DNA of 64,000 nt, taken from assembly GCA_023375785.1 (NCBI GenBank), contig SZWC01009409.1:43911-107910 (forward strand), read 5' to 3'. The translations under genes and the position numbers were made by a program. Every line of letters begins with the position of its first letter. The stretch's first letter is position 1. This document shows, one piece after another, positions 11,950 to 21,976 of the stretch. Below the pieces are notes generated by a model. The model had not been told where the DNA came from. It worked only from the letters and a program-made list of their open reading frames with translations, and searched no databases. The stretch comes from Penium margaritaceum (Eukaryota; Streptophyta; Zygnematophyceae; Desmidiales; Peniaceae).

Positions 11950-12375
11950 AAAATCCCCGGACTCACGGTCCGGACTCGCAAATCCGAGTCATGTGCCGGA
12001 ACCGCGAGTCCTTTTCGGGGTCGGATTTGTCTCGTCAGAACCGTGAGTCCTTCGTGCGGGGGGGGGGGGTGGGGAAATGTGGACCCTAGCCGTGCAACAT
12101 GCACGGATGGCGGACAGCCCCCCGCGACACATGGACCCCGTCCATTCGTCGGTTATCCCCTCCCCCCTAGTCGAAGGCGGTTATCCATGACACGTAGGCC
12201 ACGAGGGCTTTAGGCCACCATGGCGGTTAGGCATCAGCCCCTCGTTGGAATGGTTATGCGTCGCCGCCATGTTGTCCCAACATGGCGGCGACGACGGCGT
12301 ACACAACGGCGATGACGGCCCGACGAGGCTGTAGAGTAGGGTAGTCGCAGTCAGGATTCATTTTGTGTTGCCTCC
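11950..12375 (+). other. hAT left subterminal and 5' leader region
   Basis: This non-coding part of the transposon holds several GACTC/CGAGTC half-palindromes (11950-12050), a GGATTTGTCTCGT block near 12023 that recurs in the same direction near the right end (about 15482), a run of 12 G at 12058-12069, and a strong hairpin at 12259-12293. Subterminal motif clusters of this kind bind transposase in hAT elements; the promoter should lie here, but I see no clear TATA box. Confidence 0.65.
12259..12293 (+). other. Perfect 16-bp hairpin in transposon leader
   Basis: Arms of 16 bp at 12259-12274 and 12278-12293 are exact reverse complements around a 3-base loop (TCC). The arms contain GCCGCCATG and CATGGCGGC. 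It lies about 90 bases before the transposase start, so it would be in the promoter or 5' untranslated region. Confidence 0.85.
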
Positions 12376-12978
12376 GCCACCATGACGGGTACCTCAGGGA
12401 CCCTGTCGGGGTCCAAGTCTCCAGCACCTGCTACCGGTGCCTCAGGCGTGCCACAGATACCTCCCGCTGTCTTTGCCACGCAACCGAAGTCTCCCACAGC
12501 CGCCACAGCGGCTGCCGCTGCCCAGATGTCTCCAGCTGCTGCGCCATCGACAACAAAACCCGCAGCTGGCACGGGCGGTGGTGCCGGTGTTGCTGAAACT
12601 GTTACGAGCCCGAACACGGAGGACTTGCGCAAACGCAAGCCGGGCGTGGCGTGAAACGTGTTCACCTACGTCATCATCAACGGTGAACCTCGTGCAAGGT
12701 GCCAACTATGTCCGCCACGACGTAAGGGGCTGAAAGGCACGTTTGCCCTCTCCGATGGAGCCACCTCTGGTGTGTGGAAGCACTTGAGACGCAAGCACAA
12801 CAACAAATGGAAGGAACTGAAGGCATTGGAGGCTGCCACAAAGCTCGCCGAGGCTACCTCCGCAGCCGCGCGGACTGCGCAGATCGTTGACGGCAGTAAC
12901 TCAACACTTGCACGCTCTGTGGCGGGCGTTGGCATTGTCTTCAACAAACGCTACTTCCAGAGCTGTATCTGGAAGCAC

Positions 12979-13030
12979 GTTGTTGATATAAAGCTGCTCG
13001 TTTCTGGCCATTGAATCTGTGTGGCTGAAG
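12979..13030 (+). other. Candidate short intron or frameshift in transposase
   Basis: Upstream coding is in one frame (ending at a TGA at 13012-13014) and downstream coding is in the next frame. A 52-bp GT...AG segment here is phase 0 on both sides and would join the frames without a stop. A simple one-base indel explains the data equally well; 52 bp is short for an intron. Confidence 0.35.
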
Positions 13031-13999
13031 GTGGCATTCTTGCACGCAAACCCTCTGGCCATTCTGCCTGGCCGGATGACGCTAACACGTCTGATCCGAA
13101 CTGGTGCTGCTGCTTTCCGCAGGCGCTTGAAGAGCATGCTTGCAGCGATGCAGTCTGGCATCTCATTCACAACTGACGGGTGGCAGAGTGACGCGAACGT
13201 GAAGTACCTGGGCATCACTGCCCACTGGATTTCAAACTGGGACATGCAGCACGTTGCTCTTGCCTTTCCACATGTGTCAGACAGTGCCACTGCTGAAAAC
13301 ATCTTTGGGCTGTTCTCTGCTGCCCTGAAAGAGTGGGGAGTGTGGGACAAAATCTACTGTCTCACTGTTGACAATGATTCCACCAATGACAGCATGGTCG
13401 ACAGTTTTCTCACTGTGCAGAACGACAAGTTTGACAAGGCTGGACACATCAGATGCATGGGGCACAGCATGAACCTGGCAGCACAGGTGCTGCTTGACTG
13501 CCCCGATGTAAAGGTGTACCTGAAGTTTGCCCGTGACATCTGCAACTTTGTGACCAAGAGTGCAAAGCGGGAGGAGTCGCTCTCCAACGCCGTGACTGCT
13601 GCCGGCAAGACCTACCTCCATCTGCACGTGGACACTCCAACACGGTGGAATTCCACCATTGACATGTGCCACCGTGTCATGCACATCAAAGACGTGCTGG
13701 ATGTGTGGTTGTTGAAACACAAGCCTGCGCTGAAGCCGAGTGGGCATGGGTGGGACCTCCTTGCCCTGGTCACTGCCATCCTGAAGCCCTTCAATGGCTT
13801 CACGGATGAAATTTCTGGGGAGAAGTACCCCACCATGTCCTTGGTCCTCCCATTCTTCAGCCTCATCCTGGCTAAGATGCATTCATGGCAGGTCAAAGTT
13901 GGCGCATCAGAGAAGAAGCAGAAGGCTGCCAAGGAGCTGGACCCCGTGGAGAAGTTGCTGCTGGACCTGAAGCCTGGCTTCCAGGCTGTTACTGACAAG

Positions 14000-14112
14000 G
14001 TTTGCATTGTGTCAGTGCAGTCAGTCATGCAGTTAGTCATGCATGCAGAGACTCAAACTATAGCAATGCAGTGACTCAAAGTACATGTGTTTTTATGCTT
14101 GTGAGCGCACAG
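14000..14112 (+). other. Spliceosomal intron in transposase
   Basis: Coding switches frame exactly across this 113-bp segment. The donor is AAG|GTTTGC and the acceptor is CGCACAG|GTC after a T-rich tract. Both junctions are phase 0, and the joined frame continues ...AVTDK then VEKYVKK..., running into the DPRF motif that hAT transposases have at this point. The segment itself contains stops in the frame it interrupts. Confidence 0.82.
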
Positions 14113-14880
14113 GTCGAGAAATACGTGAAGAAGTGCACTCCACGGCACATCCTGGCAACTGCTGTGGACCCCAGGTTCCGTCTCCGACACTTTGCCAACG
14201 TCCACAAGCTCCTCGGCGTGAAAGGGACTGTGGAGCAGGAGCTGCTGGTGCTGGACGCCCTGAGGCCATACTACGACCGCGTGTTGCAACGACGTGAAGC
14301 AGAGGCTGCTGCCAAGGCAGCAGCTGAGGCGGCTGCAGCAGCTGCCGCCAGGGCAGCAGATGGGGAGGATGAGGAGCCCGTGGACAGCAGTGGACCCCCT
14401 CTTCTGCCATCAGCATCAGCATCCACAGCTGTGGAGGCTGGCGGACCAGCAGCTGGAGCGAAGCAACGTGGCCGAGCAAAGGAGAAGAAGAAAAAAGAGA
14501 TGAAGAGCATTGTGGAGGCTGCTACAGCCGACACCATGGATGAGCTCTTTGCCACTGAGGAGGCTGAGCCCGTGGTCACATCACCAGACTCTCTTGAACA
14601 GGAGGTGGAGGACTGGAAGAAGGAGAAGCTGCTGTCTTGGCGGACCAACATCCTGCACTACTTTCGTGACAATGCAGACAAGTTCCCATCGTTTGCATTG
14701 CTTGTTTTGGATCTCCTTGCTGTGCCTGCCACAAGCACGCCATGTGAGCGCATGTTTTCACTTGGGGGCAGGGTCATCACGCCGTATCGACACTGTTTGA
14801 ACAACATGACTGTGCAGGACGTTTTGACGCTGAAAACCTGGATCAATGATCCAGAACTGCGCAACTTCCCTGTTTCTCCA

Positions 14881-15048
14881 NNNNNNNNNNNNNNNNNNNN
14901 NNNNNNNNNNNNNNNNNNNNNNNNNNNNNNNNNNNNNNNNNNNNNNNNNNNNNNNNNNNNNNNNNNNNNNNNNNNNNNNNNNNNNNNNNNNNNNNNNNNN
15001 NNNNNNNNNNNNNNNNNNNNNNNNNNNNNNNNNNNNNNNNNNNNNNNN
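14881..15048. other. Assembly gap (168 N)
   Basis: Unknown bases. The gap removes the C-terminus and stop of the transposase and ends at a run of 11 C, a likely sequencing obstacle. Confidence 0.99.
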
Positions 15049-15536
15049 CCCCCCCCCCCTATGTATCAGAACCAGGTGATACATGTTCCCAGTCATGGAG
15101 AAATATGTTACACAACACATTGTAACAAATGACTTCTTTTTCACACATGCCAAAGTATGCAAAAGGTTGCAACGACTGATGTGACTGTAAACCATTGTAC
15201 ACCAACGGTTGTCATTTGACTTAACTAATGACTTAACTAATCACTTGACTGTACTAATGACTTCATTGTACAAACCAGATAAGCCGTTGTCATTAGTCAA
15301 TTGACTTAGGTAATGACAAACCAGGCAAGCCTTAGTGACGACAATAAGTAGGTCCGCATTGTCACAAATTTAAATGTCCATGGTGCTAAAGTCCACAAGT
15401 GGATTCGCGAAATGAGGCTTGAGGACTCGCGAAACACAGGACTCGCGAGTCCCGAGAAAGACTCGCGAGTCCTGTTCCAAGATTTGTCTCGTACGGGTGA
15501 ATCCGGTTCAGAGTCCAGATTCGCGAATCTGGACTC
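15049..15536 (+). other. hAT 3' non-coding and right subterminal region
   Basis: The first part, to about 15310, is AT-rich with short direct repeats of ACTAATGACTT (for example near 15220-15260). From about 15410 it becomes rich in CGCGAGTC-type motifs: two GACTCGCGAGTC palindromes near 15441 and 15461 and a perfect CAGATTCGCGAATCTG palindrome near 15517. These subterminal motifs mirror the left end and are likely transposase-binding sites. No coding region is visible. Confidence 0.7.
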
Positions 15537-15549
15537 GTGTGCAGGCTTA
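15537..15549 (-). repeat. hAT right terminal inverted repeat
   Basis: Exact reverse complement of the left repeat at 11937-11949; followed at once by the TTGACCAC target duplication. Confidence 0.93.
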
Positions 15550-15557
15550 TTGACCAC
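15550..15557 (+). other. Target site duplication, right copy
   Basis: TTGACCAC, identical to 11929-11936. From here the interrupted satellite monomer continues. Confidence 0.92.
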
Positions 15558-18103
15558 ACATTGTGAAATATTTTGGGCATGGTCAGTGACATATGGCTAC
15601 TTTGGTTGGTCATTGTGAATGATAGCCACACCGTGCCACTACTTGTAAAAGTTCCTTGTACTTGCTAGTCGATAAGTACTATTTTCCCCAGTTTGACCAT
15701 TTGTGACTCGTATTGTGAGTTGTCAATGTTGACCACACATACTGAAATTCTTTGGTCATGGCTAGTGACATATGCCTCCTTTGGGTGGTCATTGTGCACG
15801 CTAGCCACGCCGAGCCACTGCTTACTGAACGTATCTGTACTTGCTGGACAGAAACTATTCTTTCCAAACCATTATTCCCCCCCTATGACCAGTTGTGAAT
15901 CGTATTATGAGTTGTCAACAGTGACTATACATAGTGATATTACTTGGTCATGGTCACTGACATACGCCTAATTTGGTTGGTCATTGTGCAAGGTAGTCAT
16001 ACCGTGCCAATACTTATTGAAGGTCTTTGAACATTCTAGTTAATAACTGGTATTCCCAAACCATTGTCACTCCCTATGATCATTTGTGACTCGTATTACG
16101 AGTTGGTAACGTCGACCACACATAGCGAGATTCATTGGTCATGGTAAATGATGTATGCCTGCTTTCATTGCTCATTGTGCATGTACCCACACCATGCCAC
16201 TACTAGTTGAAGGTATTTGTACTTTCTAGTCGATAACTAGTATTGCCAAACCATTTTCCCCCTCCGACCATTTGTGACTTGTGTTACGGGTTGTCAACGT
16301 TGTCTACCCATGGTGAGATTCTTTGGTCATGGTCAGTGATATTTATCTGCTTTTGTTGGTCACTTTTCATGGTAGCAACACTGTGCCATAAAGTATTGCA
16401 GGTATTTGTACTTTTTCATCAATAACTAGTATTGCCATATCATAGTTTCCCCCTCTGACCACTTGTCACTCGTATGATGAGTTGTCAACGTTGACCACAC
16501 ATAGTGAACTTCTTTGGTCATGGTCAGGGACATGTGCCTACTTTGGTTGATCATTGTGCATGGTAGCCACACCTTGCCAATACGTATTGAAGGTCTTTGT
16601 ACTTGCTAGTCATTAACTTGTATTACCAATTCAGTGATTCCCTCTCCGACCATTTATGTTTCGCATTACAACCTGTCAACGTGGACCACACTTAGTGAAA
16701 TTCCTTGGTCATGGTCAGCGACACATGCCTTCTTTGGTTGGTCATTGTGCATGGTATGGACACCGTGCCACTACTTCTTTAAGGTCTTTGTACTTGCTGG
16801 TTGATAACTAGCGCTCCTAAACCACGTTTCCCCCTCTGACAATTTCTGACCCGTGTTATGATCTGACAACGTTGACCACACATAGTGAAATTCTTTGGTC
16901 ATGGTCAGTGACATATGCCTAGTTTGGTTGGTCGTTGTGCATAGTAGCCACACTGTGCGACTACCAAATGAAGGTATTTGTACTTGCTAGTTGATAACTA
17001 GTATTCCCAAACCATTGTTTTCCCCTCTGGCCATTTGTGACTTGCATTATGAGTTGGCTATGTTGACGACACATAGTGAGATTCATTGGTCATGGTCAGT
17101 GACATATGCCTACTTTGGTTGGTCATTGTGCGCTATAGCCACACCGTGCCAATACTTCTTGACAGTCTGTGTACCTGCTAATCGGAAACTAGTGTTCCCA
17201 AACCGTTGTTGCTCCCTCTGGCCATTCGTGACTTGGCTGATGAGTTATCAACGTTGACCACACATAGTTAATTTCTCTGGTCGTGGTCAGTGACATATGC
17301 CTTCTTTCGTTGCTAATAGTGCATGGTAGCCAAACCGTGCCACCCCATATTAAAGGTCTTTGTACTTGTTGGTTGATAACTATTATGTCCAAAGCATTGT
17401 TCCCCCCTGTGACCATGTGTGACTGATATTATGATTTGTCAATGTTAACCACAAATAGATAAGTTCTTTGGTCATGGCTAGTGACATATGCCTACTTTGG
17501 GTAGTGATTGTGCATGGTACGCACTGCGTGCCACTACTTATTGAAGATCTTTGTACTTGCTAGAAAAAAACTACGATTTCCAAACCATTATTTCCCCCTC
17601 AGATCATTTGTGACTTGTATTATGAGTTGTCAACGTTGACCACACATAGTGATATTCTTTGGTCATGATTTCTGCCGTATGCCTACTTTGAGTGGTCATC
17701 CTGCTTGGTATCCACTCTGTGCCAATAATCATTGAAGGTTTTTGTATTTTCTACTTAATGACTGGTATTACCAACCCATTGTTTCACCTTCTGACCATTT
17801 TTTACTCGTAGAATGAGTTGTCAATGCTCACAACATAAAGTTGAATTCTTTGGTCATGCTCAGTGGCATATACCTACTTTGGCTGGTCATCGTGCATGGT
17901 AGCCACACCGTGCCACTTCTTATTGAAGGTCTTTGTAATTGCTAGTTGATAACCAGTATTGCCAAACCATTGTATCCCCATCTGACCATTTTTGTCTCAT
18001 GTTATGAGTCATCAGCATTGACCACACATAGTAAAATTCTTTGGCTATGGTCAGTGACATATGCCTACTTTGGTTTGTCATAGTGCATGGTAACCACACT
18101 GTG
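15558..18103 (+). repeat. Diverged ~190-bp satellite array, forward
   Basis: About thirteen monomers of the same family as 9613-11936, continuing the monomer split by the hAT element. Landmarks such as GGTCATGGTCAGTGACATATG and TGGTAGCCACACCGTGCCAC recur every ~190 bp. No higher-order order is evident and no gene is present. Confidence 0.9.
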
Positions 18104-18753
18104 CATACGTCACTGACCATAATCAAAGAATTCCACTATGTGCGGTTAACGTTGGCAACTCATTATACGGGTCACAAATGGTCAGAGGGGGAAACAATGG
18201 TCTGGGAATGGTAGTTATCGACTAGAAAGTACAAAGACGTTCCATACGGTGTGGCCCAGTATAGCTACCATGCACAATGACCAACAAACGCAGGAGTATG
18301 TCACTCAACATGACCAAAAAATTTCAGTATGGGTGGACAGCATTGACAACCAATAATACGAGTCCAAAATGGTCGGAGGAGGAGAAAAGGATTTGAGAAT
18401 ACTAGTTATTGACCAGCATGTACAACGACCGTCAAAACGTAGTGGCACGGTGTGGCTACCATGCACAATGACCAACCAAACGTAGGCATATGTCAGAAAT
18501 CATGACAAAGCATGTTGACTATGTCTGGTCTGTGTTGACAACTTATAGTACAAGACCTACATGGTCAGAGGAGGAAACAATGGTCTTGGAAAGAAAGCCA
18601 TTGACTAGCCAGTACAAATACCTTCTATGCGTAGCGGCACGGTGTGGCTACCGTGCACAGTGACCAACCAAAGCAGGCATATGTCACTAACCATGACCAA
18701 AGAATTTCACTATGTGTGGTCAACATTACCAAATCATAATACGAGTCACAAAT
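18104..18753 (-). repeat. Inverted ~190-bp satellite monomers
   Basis: Orientation flips at about 18104, within a monomer. Here the reverse complement is read: CATACGTCACTGACCAT, then CAAATGGTCAGAGGGGGAAAC. About three and a half monomers follow, ending mid-monomer where the GCAATGCC minisatellite starts. Confidence 0.87.
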
Positions 18754-19105
18754 ACTGGCAATGCCTGGCAATGCCTAGGCAATGCCTGGCAATGCCTATC
18801 AATGCCTTGCAATGCCCAGGCAATGCCTGGTAATGCCTGGGAAAATACTGGCAATGCTTGGCAATGCCTGGCAATGCCTTGGCAATGCTTGGCAATGCTT
18901 GGCAATGCATGGTAATGCTTGAGCAATGGCTGGCAATGCCTGACAATTCTTGGGCCATGCCTGGCAATGCTAAGCAATGCATGGCAATGCCTATCAATGC
19001 CTGTGCAATGCCTAGCAATGCCCAGGCAATGTCTGGCAATGCCAAGCAACGCCTGGGCAATGTTTGGCAATGCCTCGGCAATGCCTGGCAATGCCTAGGC
19101 AATGC
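18754..19105. repeat. GGCAATGCCT minisatellite
   Basis: About 33 units of 10-12 bp, mostly CTGGCAATGC and CTAGGCAATGC. The mixed period lets frames on both strands read as low-complexity peptides (GNAWQCL on plus, ALPGIARHC on minus). No independent sign of coding. Confidence 0.9.
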
Positions 19106-20581
19106 GCAGGTTGTCGCGACTCGAGCAATGCAACCAGGCGGATCCTTGTGCTGAGTAGAGGATGTTGCTGATGGCGGAAAAACGATTGAGGGTAGAGTGG
19201 GCACAGGGGCAAAACCATGTGTGCTGATGAAATAGGGGAGTAGGATGCGGCAAGGGGAAGGCAGATGCCAACCCGCTGCAAGAAATCTGATGCCAGCGTG
19301 GGTGCAGGCTACTGCAAAGCGGGCAGCTAGCTTGTCTAGATCCTTGCACTGGTCACAGATGGTTATGATTGCTGATGAAGAAACGAATGCTGATGGTGAT
19401 GATGGAGTGGACGCAGGGGCGAGCCGTGTGTGCTGAAGGAAGTTTCGGCGTGGGCACAGGTCGTCGCGGAACGGGCAAAGCAACCGGGCGGATCCTTGAG
19501 CCGAGCTGAAAGCGATGCGAAAGTGGAGGAGGCAATTAATGAATGAGTGGGCACAGGAGCGGAACAAGACGCCCTAAGAAGCAATGATGATGAAGATGAT
19601 CGGCAAGGAAGGTGCTGATTGATGGAGGAGTGATGCGGAGGAGGCGCGGAGGACACTAATGGCAGAGAGACGGAGATGTGGCAGAAACAGGCGGCCGAAC
19701 GAGCTGATGAAACTGAGGCAAGGATGGCAAGGAGAACTGATGGAAGCAGGTGAAGGTGATAGTGAGAAGTGAAGCCTAATGATGGTGCTGGAGAGGATAT
19801 GCAGAGAGTGATGCAGGCAAAGGAAGGTGCGATGAGAGGCGACGCGGCAGGGAGGTAGAGCGACACAACCACCTTCTTTTGCTTTCAGGAGAGTGACGGC
19901 TTGTTCCCTAGTTGGCTTGGAAATGGGAGCAGGAAGACTAGTGGTGTCCGATATCCTGTCAGCTGGAGAAAGTTGGCTGCATCAGAGGGAGTCAGGTAGC
20001 GGGTAGAGGCACTGATCCGTGGATGCCAGGAGAGTGACGGCTTGTTCCCCAGTTGGCTCGTAAGTGGGAGCAGGAAGACTGGCGGTGTCCGATATCATGA
20101 CGGCTGTAATTTTGGCTGCAGCTGCTGACAAGGCAAGAAGATGATGGACGCAAGCGGACTGAGGGTGACGGTGAGGAAGTAGCAGATGACCCTTGATGAG
20201 AAAAGAGGCAAGAGAATGAGGAGCTTGTGGAGGCAGAGACAATGAGTGGCAGTAAATGGCACATGGCAGGAAGCTTCTCAGTAGTTGATAGCACACGGCG
20301 GCTTGAGAGTTGCTTGTGATTGATGTGGGCTACAGGTCACCAGTTGTTAGCCACGGGCGCGGAAATGGGCGCAGGGCTTTCTTAAGATGACTAGGCGTTT
20401 CTTCAGTGCGGGGAACTTTTCAGGCAGAGCTGTTGATGTCAGCTGCTAGCAAAGCAGCGAGGCGCGGGGCGACGGTAGTGGTGGCAGAAGATCGCAAGAG
20501 AAGGCAATGGAGGGAGGATGACAGCAGAGCGATGACGCAGTCAAGGGGCACCAAGTGATGTAACCTGATACTCTAAAACCA
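19106..20581. other. Unrecognised low-copy region with diverged repeats
   Basis: This purine-rich (plus strand) stretch has no recognisable protein. Minus-strand frames of up to about 170 codons are Ser/Pro/Leu/Ala-rich and lack domains. Diverged direct repeats are visible. A module with GGGCAAAGCAACC..GGCGGATCCTTG recurs near 19115, 19310 and 19460, and a block with GAGAGTGACGGCTTGTTCCC recurs at about 19888 and 20032 (offset 144). It lies directly inside the Copia-like LTR at its right, so it may be the internal region of a non-autonomous or truncated LTR element on the minus strand. No gag, protease, integrase or reverse transcriptase is seen. Confidence 0.5.
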
Positions 20582-21198
20582 TGTCAGAAGAATGTTGATA
20601 CGAGGATAGCAGAGGCAGAAGCAAGCAGAAACGTCAGGACATGCAAGTGTACGTCAGCAGAGTGACGTAAGGGAGAGCGGTCCGAGGAGTTAGTTGTGGA
20701 GGTTGATAGAGGCTGAGACATGAGGGAGTCGAGGTAGACAAGTAGATGTGAGAGAGTACTGGCAAGATGAGTAATGGTTGGCGGAGTAACAGAACTGAGC
20801 GAAGGAGCGAGAGTGACGGAGCGAAGAGCTAAGAAAGCCTGGCAAAGACAAGGAATGCGAGGAGCAAGAAGAGCGAAGACACAGCCGCAAAGTTGCGGAA
20901 CCAAAGGGGAACAGTATGGAGAGAACTATTCTGGTTAATTAGGGAGGGAATGAACATCCTCCATATGTACGATATAACAAAAGAGAGGACACAAGCAACG
21001 GCTTCTTATGCGCTAGCCAGACGTGCTTGCGATGAGTCCGCTTATTAGGGGATCCCTCGGTAGGATGGCCATTGCTAGGTCAATAACCGTTAACGCTTAG
21101 TGAGGAGTGATGCCCGAGGTGGTTCCAAGCCAAAGCAGAACCATTATTGGGATTTTAATCTCGGGAATATAATCCTCTTTCAGATTCATATCCCAACA
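20582..21198 (-). mobile_element. Probable Copia-type LTR, single copy
   Basis: On the minus strand the segment begins TGTTGGGATATGAATC and ends CTTCTGACA, the TG...CA form of an LTR; TGTTGGGATATGAA is a common start among plant Copia LTRs. It is 617 bp, with a TTATAT-like box near 20968-20974. The next minus-strand bases after the LTR begin TGG and include TATCAGG, loosely like a tRNA primer-binding site but not a clean match to the usual initiator-Met site. The right edge passes straight into inverted satellite. No second LTR is found in the window, so this is a truncated element or an LTR plus fragment. Confidence 0.6.
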
Positions 21199-21540
21199 GT
21201 GGTTACCATGTATAGGGACAAACGAAAGTAGGCATATGTCAAAAACCATGACCAAACGGATTTCACTGTATGTGGTCAACGTTGAAAACTCAGAACAAGA
21301 GTCACTAATGGTCAGTGGGGGAAACCATGGGTTGGGAACACTATTCATCAACTAGCAAGTAGAAAGATTTTCAACAAGTAGTGGCACGATGTCGCTAGAA
21401 TGCAAAGTGACAATTCAAAGGATGCACATGTCACTGATTATGACCGAAGAAGTCCACTATGTGTAGTCAACATCGACAACTCATAACACGAGTCACAGAT
21501 GGTCAGAGGGAGAGACAATGGTTTGGAAATCCTATGTATC
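21199..21540 (-). repeat. Inverted ~190-bp satellite monomers
   Basis: Nearly two reverse-oriented monomers, starting at GTGGTTACCATG right after the LTR end and reading through CATATGTC, GGTCAACGTTG and GGTCAGAGG landmarks. The segment ends where the fold-back element begins. Confidence 0.85.
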
Positions 21541-21976
21541 AAGAGTGAAAACGAGACTGGTCTCGCGATTCTAAGGTCAGACTTGGAATTGCGATTCCGA
21601 GACCAGTCAGAGACTTGGAATTGCGATTCCGAGTCTCAGTCTTGCGATTCTGAGAATCGCGATTCTCACTGGTAAGAATCACGATTCTGGCCATTGAAAA
21701 TCACGCTTCTTGGGACATGTGTAAAATATCAGACCTTGGATTTCATTTTTTTGATGCCTTTTCTCTCTTGAACATATACTTTACAAGTACATTTGCGTAT
21801 AAAGATGTATGTTTGTCCATAAAACCTCCATTGTTTTATGTCCAAGACTAATCTTGTCCTCGTTACCCATGGCCGTAGAGACATAAATGGGAATCATGAT
21901 TATGGGCCCAATACTTGGAATTGCCATTCCAAGACCAGTCCCAGTCTTGGAATTGCGATTCTGAGACCAGTCTTGG
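21541..21976. mobile_element. Small fold-back / MITE-like element
   Basis: Both ends are rich in the same motifs in opposite or mixed orientation: AGACTGGTCTC and TTGGAATTGCGATTCCGAG on the left, GATTCTGAGACCAGTCTTGG on the right, with GAATCGCGATTC palindromes near 21650. The centre (21710-21880) is AT-rich and has no coding frame with domains. The arrangement resembles a non-autonomous DNA element with many subterminal repeats. Exact ends and a target duplication are not clear, because the flanks are satellite in opposite orientation (minus on the left, plus on the right). Confidence 0.55.

Larger units (their letters stand above)
12382..14880 (+). pseudogene. hAT transposase with BED zinc finger, disrupted
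   Basis: It would cut and paste the element by recognising its ends. The start ATG at 12382 has a strong Kozak context (GCCACCATGAC). The first ~90 codons are Ala/Pro/Thr-rich. An in-frame TGA (12652-12654) interrupts the start of the BED finger, where families usually have Trp. The finger follows with CQLC at 12700-12711 and H-x4-H at 12781-12798. The frame then changes between about 12979 and 13030. The catalytic part has DGW (Asp codon at 13175), TVDND (Asp at 13370), C-x2-H (13454-13465) and TRWNS (RW at 13643), all hAT signatures. A phase-0 intron (14000-14112) leads to DPRFRL, an Ala-rich acidic linker (about 14296-14400), and the hAT dimerisation region with CERMFS at 14743-14760, carrying the conserved Glu. 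The gap at 14881 removes the C-terminus and stop. Confidence 0.9.
11937..15549 (+). mobile_element. hAT-superfamily DNA transposon, nearly complete
   Basis: The element is bounded by a perfect 13-bp terminal inverted repeat, TAAGCCTGCACAC at 11937-11949 and its complement at 15537-15549. It is flanked by an 8-bp target duplication TTGACCAC at 11929-11936 and 15550-15557. An 8-bp duplication is diagnostic of hAT elements, and the encoded protein has BED, hAT catalytic and hAT dimerisation regions. Both ends carry GACTCGCGAGTC-like subterminal motifs, as expected of transposase-binding sites. It sits inside a satellite monomer. Length is 3,613 bp including 168 unknown bases. The coding region is GC-richer than the satellite around it. 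One internal stop and a frame change suggest it is no longer autonomous. Confidence 0.93.

Noticed and set aside
11950-12380. Two short frames (about 63-110 codons) at the left end of the transposon
   Set aside because: They cover subterminal palindromes and the G-run and have no similarity to transposase parts.
12351-14651. Minus-strand and alternative-frame open frames within the hAT region
   Set aside because: They are shadows of the GC-rich transposase coding strand, which alone carries hAT motifs.
14881-15132. Continuation of the transposase frame past the gap to a stop at 15132
   Set aside because: The frame through 168 N is arbitrary, and the codons after the gap lie in a C-run and AT-rich non-coding sequence.
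18746-19567. 273-codon minus-strand frame as a gene
   Set aside because: Part is the GGCAATGCC minisatellite read through, and the rest is Ser/Pro-rich without motifs; its continuity is not supported by any domain.
20582-21198. Complete LTR retrotransposon
   Set aside because: No second LTR, no polypurine tract and no gag-pol coding could be found within the window.
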